Source of the DNA: Apus apus
Taxonomy: Eukaryota > Chordata > Aves > Apodiformes > Apodidae
Assembly (NCBI RefSeq): GCF_020740795.1
Contig: NC_067286.1
Coordinates: 32,698,003 to 32,762,002 of the forward strand
Direction of reading: 5' to 3'
Length of the DNA stretch: 64,000 bases
In this document: piece by piece, positions 1 through 13,200 of the stretch
Layout of the letters: each line of letters begins with the position of its first letter
How positions within the stretch are numbered: position 1 is the stretch's first letter
Position numbers and translations under genes: made by a program
Notes under the pieces: model-generated
The model's database searches: none
What the model saw: the letters and a program-made list of their open reading frames with translations, nothing else
Told to the model about the DNA's origin: nothing

Positions 1-3000
1 AAGCCTTGTTACAGAAAGAAACAGTTCCCTAAATCTAGGGGCCGTGACATGGCAAATAAAGAAAATGAACTGGCTTGTGCAGGGAATCTGCCAGCAAAAC
101 TTCACGACAGTCGTACACAATTACTAAATTCTAGTGACTCTGGCTCATCTCAAACAGAAGGCCCTTCATCCAAGTACAGTGGATTTTTTTCAGAGGTAAG
201 TAAGTACAGTTTAAAGAAAATTAAGTTTAAAAGTATTCCTGGTAGTAACTTTGTGTGGTTATCTGTGTAAGTTTTCAAAGAGATTAACTTTCTTAACATA
301 CAGATTAGCTCAGGTCCTGTGATTTACAGTCTTTATCTACCAGTTTAGTGATACAGATGCCAACAGCAGTAATTGTGACAGTTTTCTCCATGTTTGTATC
401 AGCACGGAAGCTGAGATCTGCCAGCCTTGTCTGGGTTAAAATTGTCCCAGCATCAAAGGAGAACATTGTTATTGACCTTGTTAGGTTTCAGTATTTGGCA
501 CAATGCATGGCCACATGCATGTATATGGATGGGAATCAGCTGGTGAGGTAGGATAGGACCATTTTTTCTATAGCAATATCAGCTTAGTGTGTATGAAACT
601 AACTTGAGTGTTTTTATAAGGCTGTGTTTTTTGTTAAGATTGCTTGATGGAACCCCATTAATGCTTACCGGGCTTCTGAAATTGGCTAAAAGGTCAGCTA
701 CTTAAAAGAAATTAGTTTTGTGACAGTGAAGACCATTTAATTCCTTTCATGTTGATATTTCCATTTCTGTCGCCATGTATGTTTCTTACCTATTGAGGCC
801 TGTGTCCCTCTTGCACTCTAGTGAATGTGATGGTTTCAAGGAAGGAGCAGCAGAATAGCTAGTGTATAGAGACTGCAAAAAGAAGGGTGAAGAAGTGAAG
901 TCTGGGGAAGATTCATCCTCTGAGAAACTAAAGACCATATCACAGACTGCAGATGAGTCTGAGACTGTTTTAAGAGATGGGATGAAGGTAGCTCTGCAGT
1001 GTTCATGCTAATCTAAGGTCTATTTAAAAAAAATGCCTAAACTTCATTCTGAGAACGAGCTTTTTAAGAAATTAACCTTTTTAGTCAAAGCAGAATAATG
1101 TAATTGTGTCTAAATTGTGTCAAAATTAATGAGCATCTAAGTAAAATTATTGAAGTTGGTCAGAATTATAGGTTGATGCTTGTGTACGCTCTGTTTAATT
1201 TGTAGATACCTCCCTTTAAGTGTCTACAAATCTTATTGTATCTTTTGGGAAGAGTAGTCTTAGTCTATCTGTGCACCCTTCTAAGGGATTTTTTTTGTGT
1301 TAAGGCATTATTAGCTAAATTTCTAAAACTCATCAGCATACAGGTAGGAAAGTATGTTTTCATATACTAGATTACTATATTAGAGCAGCTTATTGTGGTG
1401 TTGCTGGCTACGTGTAGTAAACTTCCTTTATATTTTCAAAAATGTACAGGTTTCTCAGGACCATGAAACTATGGCTCGAGTTCTTTTCAGCAGGAATCTG
1501 AGGCTGAATGTAGCTTTAACGTTTTGGAGAAGGCGAAGTATAAGTGAACTGGTAGCCTACTTAGTGAGGTAAACTGAGTGTCTCTCTTATATTCTTAAAG
1601 CAGTAGCGATCCCAAATATGCTGCAGTATTTTTAAGGGTTCTTTAAATGTTGTAAGATTGCTATACTTTTTAAATCATAGTGGAAGCATTTACTACAGCC
1701 TATGCTCTACTAGTAACATTTTTTTATTTTAATATTTTTAGGATACAGGATCTTGGCGTAGTAGTAGACTGCCTTCCCGTGCTTACAAACAGGTACAGAC
1801 AAAAAGAAGCGGGGGATAAGAATTTATTAAAAGCATACTGATGTTCAAGCAGTTCTGAAACATCTTGGTTTTTAAGTTTACAGGAAGAAAAACCATATGT
1901 TTCAGTTGGCTGCTGTGTTGATCTTTTGCCTTTAGTGAAATCACTGCTTAAAAGCAAGTATGAAGAGTAAGTATCGGTTTGGGATGTTTTCCTGTCTATG
2001 CAGTGCCCTAGAAATTAACAGTGTTTAGTCCTCTGACTCTTGTTCCTTCTGCTCCTTCTCCCAGTTCTGCCTTTCTGGGGGAACACTTGCCTGAAGGAGT
2101 ACTTTCCTGTGAACCTTTAGCAAAACGGTGATGCAAAAACTTTTTTCTGCAAGGTTAAGGACCAGAGCGGGGCTGGTTTTGCCCTTATGCAGATAAAAAC
2201 AGAATAGCACTGAGGTTTTAAGATGCTCTTATAACATGAAATCAAGGCAAAGTTTTCAGAAAAATACCTGAAGAATTGATACTTTTTCAACAAGAGCTTA
2301 AGTTGACCACTTTGAAATTGAAAATATAGGCAAATAATTAAACTTGTGGATTTGTTTAGATTTTTCTTCTTCCAGAATAGAAGGCATGTTGCTAAGTTGC
2401 TTACCAATTTGTCTTGACGCTTTAGCTGACCTGCAGATGCTAGAGGGGGAGGAAAAAAGCATAATGTATAAAATGTGTTGTTACAGATATGTGATAGTTG
2501 GTTTAAACTGGCTGCAAGCTGTCATTAAAAGATGGTGGTCAGAACTATCTGCACATAAAGAAAAGGCAGAGGATGGGTGAGTATAGTGCTGGGAAATTTG
2601 TTTCTCTAACTTATTCCATCTCAATCTGTGTTAACTTTGATCCGTAGGAGCACAAAAGAGAAATTTTTACTCATAAATTGAAAGTAAAAGCTTAAAAGAA
2701 TTTCTATTCTTAAGATATGGGTGGTGTTGGGAAGCTTTAAGGATTGTCATGGATTTTTTTTTACTGGAGTTATACATGTAGAACGCGGTAATACCAGGGG
2801 GTTATGCACATGCTGTAGAAGTTGGATCAGAATTTTTCAGATGTGGCAATATATCGTAGACTAAGTCTATATGCAGTATTAATCATGAGTTTCAGTCAAA
2901 GTCTTGTGAAATGTAGTATATATGTTGTAAAGTGTTGTTTATTCTTTTTCAGAAATATTCATATTTTAAAACAGCAATTAAGTGGATTATGGGAACAGGA

Positions 3001-5025
3001 GAATCATCTTACTCTGGTTCCTGGATATACTGGTAATATAGCTAAGGTAATCCAGTTCCAATTATGTCTAGTAATGAACATGGTTGTATTACTTAAAATA
3101 GTCCTCTCATTTGATGTTATTTCCACTAAACTGTTCACTGATAGAAACACTTTTACTTCATTTTCCGCTAATGCTCCAGTACATTGTACAGTTTTTACAG
3201 AAGTCTGGAGTAGATGCCCTGTGCTAATAGTAGTGTGGTTTAGAATGCTAACAATGAATTTTTTAATACCCTTTTCTTTCTTTACAGAGAAAGCATTTCC
3301 TTAATAATAAGATAGCTGATAGTAATAGGCTTTAAAATTGATGTAAAAAAGGGCCCAGATGAGTAGGCAAACTGTGAAAGGAAAGATACTTTCTCTGAAT
3401 CTGTTGTACCCATTGTTGTGTTATGTAGCTTAGAGAATCTTAGCTCAGCAATGTTACCATTTACAAATCAGGTGACTGAAACAAGTGACAACATACTAAA
3501 TTCTAAAGCTTATTGCTGGCCTAATGCTTAGAAAAGTATGATTTTTTTGGAGATCAGAAGAGTGTCTTCATCTGAAGTGAATCCATGTTTGCCTTTCTCT
3601 GTATATCGTGGTATGAGTAATGTAATGGGCGTGTCTGGTAAATCTGTGATTTGCTGCTCCTGATACTTATCTCTACAAACATGACTTTCTGAGGTTGGGC
3701 ATCAAGAGTTAAGCTGAGTAAGAAACCTCTCCACATGGAGGAACCTGAGGAAGGTAGACAGTGAGAAGGGCTTTAAAGCAGACACTTGGATTATGTGCAG
3801 GATTTGAGTGAACTTGAAAATAACTTCTCTGTCCAGAGAAGAGCAACAAGGCTGGTGAGGGGTTTGTAGGGCATGTCGTACGAGGAGTGGCTGAGGGAAC
3901 TGGGGCTGTTTAGTCTGGAAAAGACTTAGGGGAGATCTTATTGCTCTCTTCAGCTACCAGAAGGGAGGTTGTAGAGAGGGCACTGTTGGTCTCTTCTCCC
4001 AACTAATTAGTGATAGGATGAGAAGAAATGAGTTTAAGTTGTGCCAGAGGAGGTTTAGGTTGGATATTAGGGAAAATTTATTGACACAAAGAGTGGTAGG
4101 GCATTGGAACAGCCTGCCCAGGGAGGTGGTGGAGACTCCATGCCTGGAGGTGTTCAAGCAGTGTTTAGATGTGGCACTTCAGGTTTAGTGGTTGTGGTAA
4201 TTGGATTGTGGTTGGACTCAGTGATCTTGAATGTGTTTTCCAACCTTAATGATTCTATGATTATGAGAGATGGCATGCTTCACTTATATCTGAAGGAGCT
4301 TTGTGGAATCTATAATTCTGTTGCTACAGAATTTGTCATTTTGATGTATCAGACATATTTTGTTCTTCTGGGACTGATTTGCACCCTGACTTCAATTTTG
4401 TTGACAAGTGTAATTACAAACTCCTTGCAGAGCTTCAGTCAGCAGGGATGCAAAATTGAGTTCTAACTCCCAACTGGTAGAGCAATAGGAGCTTGTAATA
4501 TAGACTAGTAATATAGTTCTTCTATTAGATCAGTATAGCAGTTCCTGCCAGTGTCGTTTCTGTTGGATTCAGGTTCCCTTTCTGTTCATTTGCCTACTTC
4601 TTAATGTTTGTGACCAAGGCCACGTGAACAAGTCAGGAGCAAAAAGGAGTAGTACAAGAATGTTGGAGGGATGAGGCAAAGGAATATCACTCTTAATAAA
4701 TGTTTCAAATGTATGATCTTGTGATGATGACTGATGACTTCCTGTCCTGTGCATGCAGGGAGCAGAGGGAAAACAGACTGAAGGGATGGGTTTGGAAACT
4801 AATCCCACTGCTTTTGCAGGCTTTTTAGTACATAAATACATGAATTTAAAGCAATCTTGGAAAATTTGGCCTAAACATAATTATTCTTTTATTATGATTC
4901 TGATAGGTTACCCTGCCTCAGACAAAGTCAATGTTACAGCTAAAAGTAGTGTGACAAATGCTTTCTCCTTTTTCTCTTTTTTTTCCTTCTAGGATGTAAA
5001 TGCTTATTTATTACAGCTACACTGA
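1..5025 (+). CDS. KATNBL1: KATNBL1, katanin regulatory subunit B1-like 1 (5'-partial, seven coding exons)
   Basis: Partial gene; upstream exons lie before base 1. Coding exons deduced from GT-AG sites and phase: 1-195, 1450-1568, 1742-1792, 1877-1966, 2487-2576, 2953-3046 and 4993-5025 (TGA at 5023). They join in frame to 223 residues; the vertebrate protein is about 300, so roughly 80 N-terminal residues are missing. The first exon is a Ser-rich, basic linker ([20 protein letters not shown]). The remaining exons encode the con80-like helical domain shared with the C-terminus of katanin p80 (KATNB1), with segments such as [18 protein letters not shown] and [16 protein letters not shown], and end in AYLLQLH. 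From family knowledge, KATNBL1 is a nuclear/nucleolar protein that binds katanin A catalytic subunits through this domain and modulates microtubule severing; it lacks the WD40 propeller of p80. The exon at 1877 uses an AAG acceptor with a competing CAG seven bases downstream. A sense CR1 fragment sits in the last intron. Identity is confident; splice choices were made by eye. Confidence 0.93.
3830..4264 (+). repeat. CR1 LINE 3' fragment in the last KATNBL1 intron
   Basis: Recognisable CR1 3' end: AGAGAAGAGCAACAAGGCTG, a GGATATTAGG block, GCCTGCCCAGGGAGG, and the terminal ATTCTATGATT. It is 5'-truncated, as usual for CR1, and in the sense orientation of KATNBL1. The open frame across it (4104-4466) is incidental. 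Confidence 0.93.
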
Positions 5026-7260
5026 CATGATTGGGAAACTCTGCTTATGTGGTGGAACAATCCTCTAAAGCATCCCTGAAATATGTACTGTTTCTGAAAG
5101 CCTTTTGAAAAATACTGGCAGAAGAGAACTGAACTGTCAAGCTGTTTATTGAAACCACTAACAAAATCCTAACAATCTACTTCACATTGAAGTGGAAAAA
5201 TGTCTAGTAGGAGCAACTTTTACTTCAGTGAGGTGAAAGTGCACTATGAAAACTGTATGCCTTTGCTGCATTTGGGATTCGCTCAGTTACTAGATATTCA
5301 TTTAAATGCTACTGTATTTTACTACAACATCGCATTAAAAAGATGAATTACACTGTTGTGAAGACAAGACAGCAGAACCAGTTACAAGGAACCAACAAAA
5401 AGCAATCAGCATTGAGCGCTTTTAAATGTTTTGTTGAGAAGAGAACTCCAAAATGCACAACAATCTTCCAATAAAAAAGCCAACCAAAAAAAAAAACCCT
5501 TTGGAATATTCAGTTACTTCTATGTTTTAATCAAATTATTAAAGACAGTTTTTGTTTGCACTATTGAGAAACTATACAGCAAAGATGCCTTAATTACTAG
5601 TGTTTCAAAAAGCCAATGTGTTAAGATGCAAATAGCTATTAAGTTCAGATTGTGATGAAAAACTACAAAAGTCAGGGTTTCACATTGTTTAGTTAATGAA
5701 ACATTGCACATATACAAAGATTCATGTATGAAAAATTATAAATACCTGACGCTAAGCTTGGATAAACAGTTACTGCAAATGTCAGCAGAATGGTGAATTT
5801 ATGTCCAACAAATGTTTTTATATTGTATGTGGATTTCTAACACAGTAATCTTGTTCTGTATCATTTAAACTACATGCAAATAAGTAAATATATTAAATGT
5901 ATCTACTGTTTTTTCTTTTCAAGTTCATAAAAGCAATTTCTAGAATAATCTCTTCCACAGTACTTTTTATCATAGATATTTATGTCTGTTTGAAATGTTT
6001 ACAGCCAGATGAGGCCACGTTATCCAAATCACACCCTTTTTATACTACCTCCTTTAAGAAACTGACAAAGAGCTTTTGCAAAATTAAGTTCTAGAGTGAT
6101 CAATTACGGCAAATTCATACCAACAACAGCATTGAAAATACAGCTATAAACTCTTCCACTGTCCTATTGCTATCCTGTACTATTTTAATTTAAAAGCTGT
6201 AGCTTAATAGCTGTGAGGGAGTTTTGATTTTAGGTTTGCCTTTTTAATTTTGTGATGAGGAAGCATGCTTTTCCAATAAAAACTTATGAAGTGCCAGCTG
6301 TTCACTTATAAATATACATGCACAGCATGTATCACCAAGTAGTCTACTTCCCTAAAAAAAACTTAAGTACTTACAAGGGTTGTTTTCATACCTAGAATTA
6401 AGCAATGCACTTTTATTGATGTGCAGGAGAAAAGTCTTTTGATAGCTCCAAGTGGTTTTTGCTTTACAGGTTAAATAAATTAATTTTAAACTCTTGCAGT
6501 GGTCAACAGCTTTAGGCCTCACATTGCTTCATTTTGTATTTAATTTACATATCATTATTGTTAACTTCTGAAGGCCAACTGAATCTGTCATCAAAACTTG
6601 GTGCTTTTGGTCACTTGAATATTCTTTAAATGACTAAAGGTTTTAGACTTCCCAGGAGAGTTAGCAATAGGGAAGTTCCTGGGACATCCCCAAACTGAGA
6701 ACTGTGTGGGACAATCTTGAGATACACGCACAGCCAAATTCTTTTTGCTAGAATTGTTATGTACTGTTAGAGATATTTCACACTCGGAGTTTGAGATAGA
6801 ACTTACTACTTTTCAAATGTTCTTGCTGTCAATTAAAAATGTAAAGGAACTATAATATCATGATATTCTTATTGATCTGTTGAGCACTTAAATGTAAAAG
6901 TAACATAATTCGGTAGCAATTGCTGCAACCCTTACATTATCACTCAAGGAGAATACTGTAAAGGTGATGGCAACTCAGATCTTATTTTCTCCTGTTTTTA
7001 ATAAACAAAATGAAGTAACTTCTGGCCATTTATTTCTGATAATACAAGAAGTAACCATTGTCATTGATTAAAGTGAACTACTCGAGTATTCAAAAATCCA
7101 CCTTAATTGTAGATGTAAATATATGGGCTTATGAACTCTGCATGTGGCCATGGATTTAACAAATTGTAACTGTGGATGGTGCTTTTGTTCTAGTGGCAAG
7201 GTAAGATTGACTTGAGGATTGTTATTGAGAAGTATCTAATAAAATCATGTGTTTTTAACT
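5026..7260 (+). other. KATNBL1: KATNBL1 3'UTR region with several candidate polyadenylation signals
   Basis: AT-rich sequence follows the KATNBL1 stop codon with no further coding exon. AATAAA hexamers occur at 5470-5475, 6275-6280, 7000-7005 and 7238-7243, so transcripts could end at several points. The furthest signal gives a UTR of about 2.2 kb. The actual end is inferred, not shown. Confidence 0.55.
7238..7243 (+). terminator. Candidate distal AATAAA polyadenylation signal for KATNBL1
   Basis: An AATAAA hexamer followed by GT/T-rich sequence (TCATGTGTTTTTAAC). It is the last canonical hexamer on this strand before the long gene-poor stretch. The proximal signals at 5470, 6275 and 7000 are alternatives. 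Confidence 0.35.
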
Positions 7261-10200
7261 GCCAAAAGTTGTATTTTGACAGCATCAATAATACAGTATT
7301 AAATATTAAGTAATTAGTATCTGTGCCTTATTTTAAATGAAAATTTTTACTGTTTTCAGGAAGCTGTAAGAACAGGATGTTGGTGTCTATTATTTTTCAG
7401 TCATGATCTCAACTCATTTAAACTATTAATGCTGACATTCAGGCTCAGTCTGTTATATGCCCTTTAGTTCTCAAAGGGCTAGGGATCAGTTTTGCTGTAA
7501 TGGAATGTGTATGTATGGTATCTGCTCAAAGGTGACAGGATTCTTAATAGCTGTGTAACTGTGAAACCCATGTAGTTGTCTCTGTGAATCTAAGAATTAA
7601 GTTTATGAACAATCACATGTATAAATGCTAATATTTGTGATATGTTCTGAAAATGCTGTTTCTTGGATGTATCAAAACATCCAGGAAAAATTAATCCTTT
7701 CTGTCCTGTATGTGCTTGTGATACAGAAGTACGCATGTGCATGAGGATGAAGGGTGCCTCTGCAAAGCTGTTCTTCATGTTCCACCTCTTGAGATGAAAT
7801 GAATGTCTTTGAAAAACAGTACATCTTTGGCCTCCATGTTCCCTGAGAATACTTGAGGCTGTTTTGCTGAAAGGGTTTTTATTTGAAATGTGAACTAGGA
7901 CTTAAAAGTCCTCTGAACAGAAATTAAAAAAGCCTTCTGGCATACTGCCTTTTTTTGTGCAGCTAACAAAGCCCCAATATTCCACTAATATAAGAATCAA
8001 AGTTTAGGTATTGCTGATAGCTTACTGAGGAGTGGAGACAGAAAAAGCTACTCCATTAATTAGCTGGGCACAAAGAAGTGAGCATGTCTTAATGATGATG
8101 TATAGCTCCATTTTTTAAGGAGTTATACCTGTTTCTTAATAAAGAGGACTCTACAGGGCAACAGCTTTGTATTACACAGGTACTGCAGTTCCAGATTACT
8201 TAATAGTTCTCAAAAATTGCTACTGGTATTTTAAAAAATTAGCATCAGCCCTCTAGGAGCTTACCTTCTGCAGTGAGGTAAAATGATCTCCCTTTCTGCA
8301 GTCTGCTTTCATGTTATCAGAGGCTGTAGTTTTAGCACATGGGATGCAGGAGGGATCGGAGAGTAGGAAAGGACAAGGGAAGTACTTGTGCCCTATGTTG
8401 AGTTACAGCAGCCCCGCTGCATTATACCATATGTATCTTAAAGCAGGCTGTATTTTTATTTTATGGTATCTGAAATAGGCAAGTTTTGAGTTACAGGTCT
8501 TTGTGTTTTGCATTGAGAGAGAAAAGTTTTGAAGATGGATGCTATAGTGCTGGTTTGAGGTATGTTCTTTGGATAGGTTTTTTTTTTCCTTGAAAGGGTG
8601 GACATTTTTGTGTGTAGAAACTTGGAAGTATCTTGTGCAAAGCTTGCCTTTTGGAACTAGCAAGTGGTTGATTTTGCCTGTTCATCTTGCCAGATCTTCC
8701 AGTTTTACAGAAGACTGAATGTTTTGGTGTGTAGATTTGCAGCTGTATTTTGTACCCAGTTTTCTGGTACAAAAGGAAACAGGTGGTTCATAGTCAACTA
8801 TTTCAGAATACAAACCCGTGCAAATCATGCTATCGGTGTGAAGTTTTTCCAGCTTTTGTACAATGCAAATCCTTGAGTATATGAAAGCAGTTGGTTCTCG
8901 TGTGAGGAACTTTAGATTGAACAGAGGCTGCATTAAAGGAGGAAAAAAATTGAAGCTCATTTTAATAACCTGGGTAAAAGCCAGAGAGCTTAGTTTAATT
9001 TTTGTCTTCAGCCTGCCTTCCTACACATAGTAATCATTGTAGGCTACAGATAAAGATTCACTGAGAGAACAGACTAAGCATGCTTGTGGTTAGTGCTTAC
9101 ATTATACTTTTAAAAATGGATTTTGTATTAGTTAAATGGCTTGTTTAATGTCTAAGAATAAGACTAAATGCAAGTATTTTCTTCCCCCCATGCACTCATT
9201 CTTCAGCGCTTAATGATGTTATTTCTTTCTCGTTTAAATATACTGTGTTGTTAGAATCAGGGAGAGGAGGTTGAAAATTCTAGATAAAACACAGGGCTGG
9301 CTATTTAATGCTATTCATTTTGAAGCAGTTGTGAAAAAATTTCCCTTTTTAAAACTTTCACAAAAATTTTTGTTAATGCCTATTAACTTGGCTGCAAGTT
9401 TGAGTTTGAACTTGGTTGAAAAAAAATAAAGCATTGTCACTCTGAATAACCATAGCTGCAGTATTTTTTTTAAAATTTTTGTTGTTGAGTACTAACCTTG
9501 ACTCTTGATACTAACCTGCCAGATGGGAGGCAGAAGATGCCGCAATGTCCTTTCATGGGATAAAATACAAAAAAATCACACAGACTTCAACTGTTGCAGA
9601 CCTAGAATACTTTTGTTTCCATACTGAATAGAGTTTTGTAATATACCTCTTGATGTAGCTTGTAGCTGCTGGTCATATTGCTCTAAAATGACATGTTCTA
9701 CTTTCAGGTTGAATGCAGTATATAATTGTTTTCAGTTTATACAGACCACTGCTTTATTTCATTCAGTCATTACTTGGAGAACTATAATGTAGATTAACAA
9801 CTAACAACTGGGGCCTTGAACATACTTTGCAAGTGTTCCAGCTTCAGAAAAATTCTTTTTATCTTTTGTGACAACAGGCTTTTGTTAGACCTCTCTTCTG
9901 CTTGAGACATTTGTTTTCTGAAAGAGCTAAATAATTTTAGAGACACCATTTCAGAAGAGGATTGCCACATCCATGAAGCTTGTGGCATGTTTGGTTCTAA
10001 GTGGAGAACTTGAACAAATGCAGCCAGCTCTTAAAGAGAGAGCAACTTAATTACTGTCAAGTTACTGCGTGTGTGTTACTAGCTGTGCTATTATCTACCT
10101 AGTCAAGCTAAAAGTTGAACGATGGATTACTGGGGAGTTGAAGTCTTAACTCTTGGCTGTAGGAAACCAAAAACCCTGCTTCTTTGCTGAAAAAAACTGC

Positions 10201-13200
10201 TACAATGAATGCAGAAAAGAACTATTTGTTGTGTGCTTGGTTTGAAGAGCAGAAATCTCTTAACTTCTTTCTGTCTGCCAGTAGTATTTTGTCTTGAAGC
10301 TAAGAGGTGTAGACATGTATATATGTTTGTTTAAAATAACATTAAGTTTATGACTGAAAAGGAAAAAAAAAACACCCTTGCTGTGTAAGTTCCTTTCTGC
10401 ATGACCATGCTTCCCCATATTCCAGCTGCAGGAAAAAGTACAATTATAAAATTGTAAATTTATAATTAACCATTATTGTACGAGTAATGGTAAAACTTCA
10501 TTTTCAACACTGGAGGTTTCTGACTATTGTTAGTGAAGCAGTAGAGCAAAGCAGGACTAAAGAATAACTGGCAGGTTCTGTTCTCTGCCTTGTGTTTTGG
10601 TAAGTCTAAAAGCTTGACTTTTTGTCCAGCAAAATGAGTAATGATCAATGGGAAGTGTTAATTCTGGAGTAATTATGCCAACAGCCAGCATTAGCATAAG
10701 AATAAACTGGGTAGCTGGCTGTGAAGTGACTATGCTTTCTGCTAGAGAGGGGAGAGTCAATTCTAAAGATTAAGATTTCTAGATCTGCTGTTTGGATGAT
10801 GGAGTAGTGCTGCAAGGGGTCCCTCAAAATATTTACTGCCCTCTGGCAGCATCAATAGAGGGGGTTACGGGCTTTAACACTGGCAAACTCTTACGAGGAC
10901 TGTGGCAGATGTGTGCCTCCCTGGTTGTTGATGTTGGGAACTTACTTATATAAAGTTAAAACTAGGGACAGGGGAGGGTTTGTTTTAGATATGGTACAAA
11001 AATTTCTATCACCTGAGAAGGGTGCCTGTGGTAGCTGCATATTCAAGTTTGATGATACAGGAAGGCATTCCAGTCTTGTGTGCTTAATTCCACAACAGTG
11101 AGGCACTTCACAACGGAAGGCTGGAGAGTTGGTGCTTGCAGAGCTGTCACGTTTCCTCCCAGTTGCTTTCCCACCTCTGACATGTTGGAGCACATCTGCT
11201 TGGCTGAGTTTCCAGCTCCACATCAACCTTGTCACTTATCCAAGTGAGAATAAAATGCCTTCATATTTGGCACACCTGGTTTCCCAAGTGATGTCTTGTA
11301 TCTCAAGTCTTCCAGGTTCTCAGTACAAACCAAATTATCAGCTTAGTCCCATTGAACTGTGAAAACTTAAGAAGCTTATACCTCTGATGAACACATGGCA
11401 ACTGTAGATGCTACCACTTTGTTTACCCCTTACATTAACACTGGAGAAGCAGAATTATGCACACAAATACAATGGCTATTTCAGTCACCAGGCTTAAGAT
11501 GAAGCTGTTGTATTAGTTTGGATGTATGTATATAAATTATTTTTAAACATAAAGATTCTACCAAATATTAATTGAAAATGCCCACAGTTCTGAACATTTG
11601 CAAATGGTGGGCTGGTAACTAGTTAAGGCAGAATGGTGCTGCTTAAAGTTGAGTGGTTTGTTGTTCTGGTTTTACTTTTTTTTTTTTTCCTTCTGCTGTT
11701 CACCCATTTTGTGTCCCCCTCTGAGTACAGAGCTTTAGATTTGTTTGTGCCCCTTTGCATTTTCATTTTTGTAGGCTTATGCCTTTTAGTTTTCTGACCC
11801 CACAGAAAATGATAAGGGAGTTGTGCAGTGTATCTTATTCACGCAATGCTGTGTAAGCACGTTTATGAGCTGATTGCTGTGCAGAAGTATAATTTTTGCA
11901 TTTCATTTTTCACTTAGGCTCCAGTGCACTTAAGCTTCTAATTGGTGGCACATCTCTCAACATCTGTTAAGGGATTCTTTCCTTCTCATAATTTTTTATT
12001 AAAAAATCAGAAATAGTTGCTTTCCAGCTGAACAGAGAAGCTTGCTACTAAAGCTAAAAACAATGCACAAAAAAAAAAAAAGAAAACAAACCCTAACCTA
12101 ACAACAAAACTCCAAGATCCCATACAAACAACAACAACAAAACACTAGAATTTGCTTGTCTCCGGCATAAAGTAGTGCTGTGGCCAGATGGCAAATGCTG
12201 CCACCCATTTTTCACTAAAAAGGGGAAAAAGAGTGCCTCTCTGAACAAGGAGTCACTGAAGTCATAGGTTGGGCTTGTTTTTTTTTTAGGATTAATGCAC
12301 TGTGATTTAGCAGTTTACATTCTAGATTGCCTGAATATTTGGTATGTGACCTCAGCCACCTTATTCTGAAGAGCTGTAAAGAGAACGCCCTTGGAGCCAT
12401 CTTCACAACTGGCAGCTTGCTAACATCAACCTTTACCCTGGAGACCAGCAAGGCATTATTTCAGCATTTCTGTATGCGACTTTGGCAGACATACTTCTGT
12501 ACATGCTTTCTCATTTCATAATTCTGTATGAGTTCTGGAAAATGAGAATTTAACTTCTGGTGACTCACTCGAGTCTGGTTTGGATTAAAGTGTTCTCATA
12601 TCAAGAATTCTGCTTATGTGAAAGGAACTGCAAGACCACTCTTCTTCCATAAACTCCCCAAATCTAAACCCTGATCATAACAGGCTTCTGTATTGAGAAA
12701 TCTGTTTATCTACAGTACTTGGTATCCTGATTAACAATTTTTTCTTACAAAATTGGTTGGCCTATGGTCTCTTTGTAGTATTTAATTATCATTAATCTTA
12801 TGCTGTTTTTCCTACCTTATTGAGCAGGTTCTATCTATTAGCTCTGAGGTTTATCTCCAAGACACTGCTGCCCATGTTTCCTGGTGTTCAGCATAACTGT
12901 CAGATTTTTTTTCAGGCATTTATTTGAAGTTGTCTTCTGGCCAGGAAATACATGTCTGAAATAGGACCTTCACAGGTGGTTAGGAGCATTGTGCTTTTTG
13001 ATGAAAACATAATTTGTGTTGGCTTTGCAGCAGTATAACTGAATTTTACCATCTCAACAGTGAGAAGCCTTAACTGCAACTCCTGTCTCATATATTGGTT
13101 TTTCTCCATGTGGCATCACCAGCAGTCAGTCATGCAGAGTTACAGCATGTGTGAAGCAGCTGCAGCACTGCTCCCTGGTCTGCTGCTCCATGTGAGCTTC

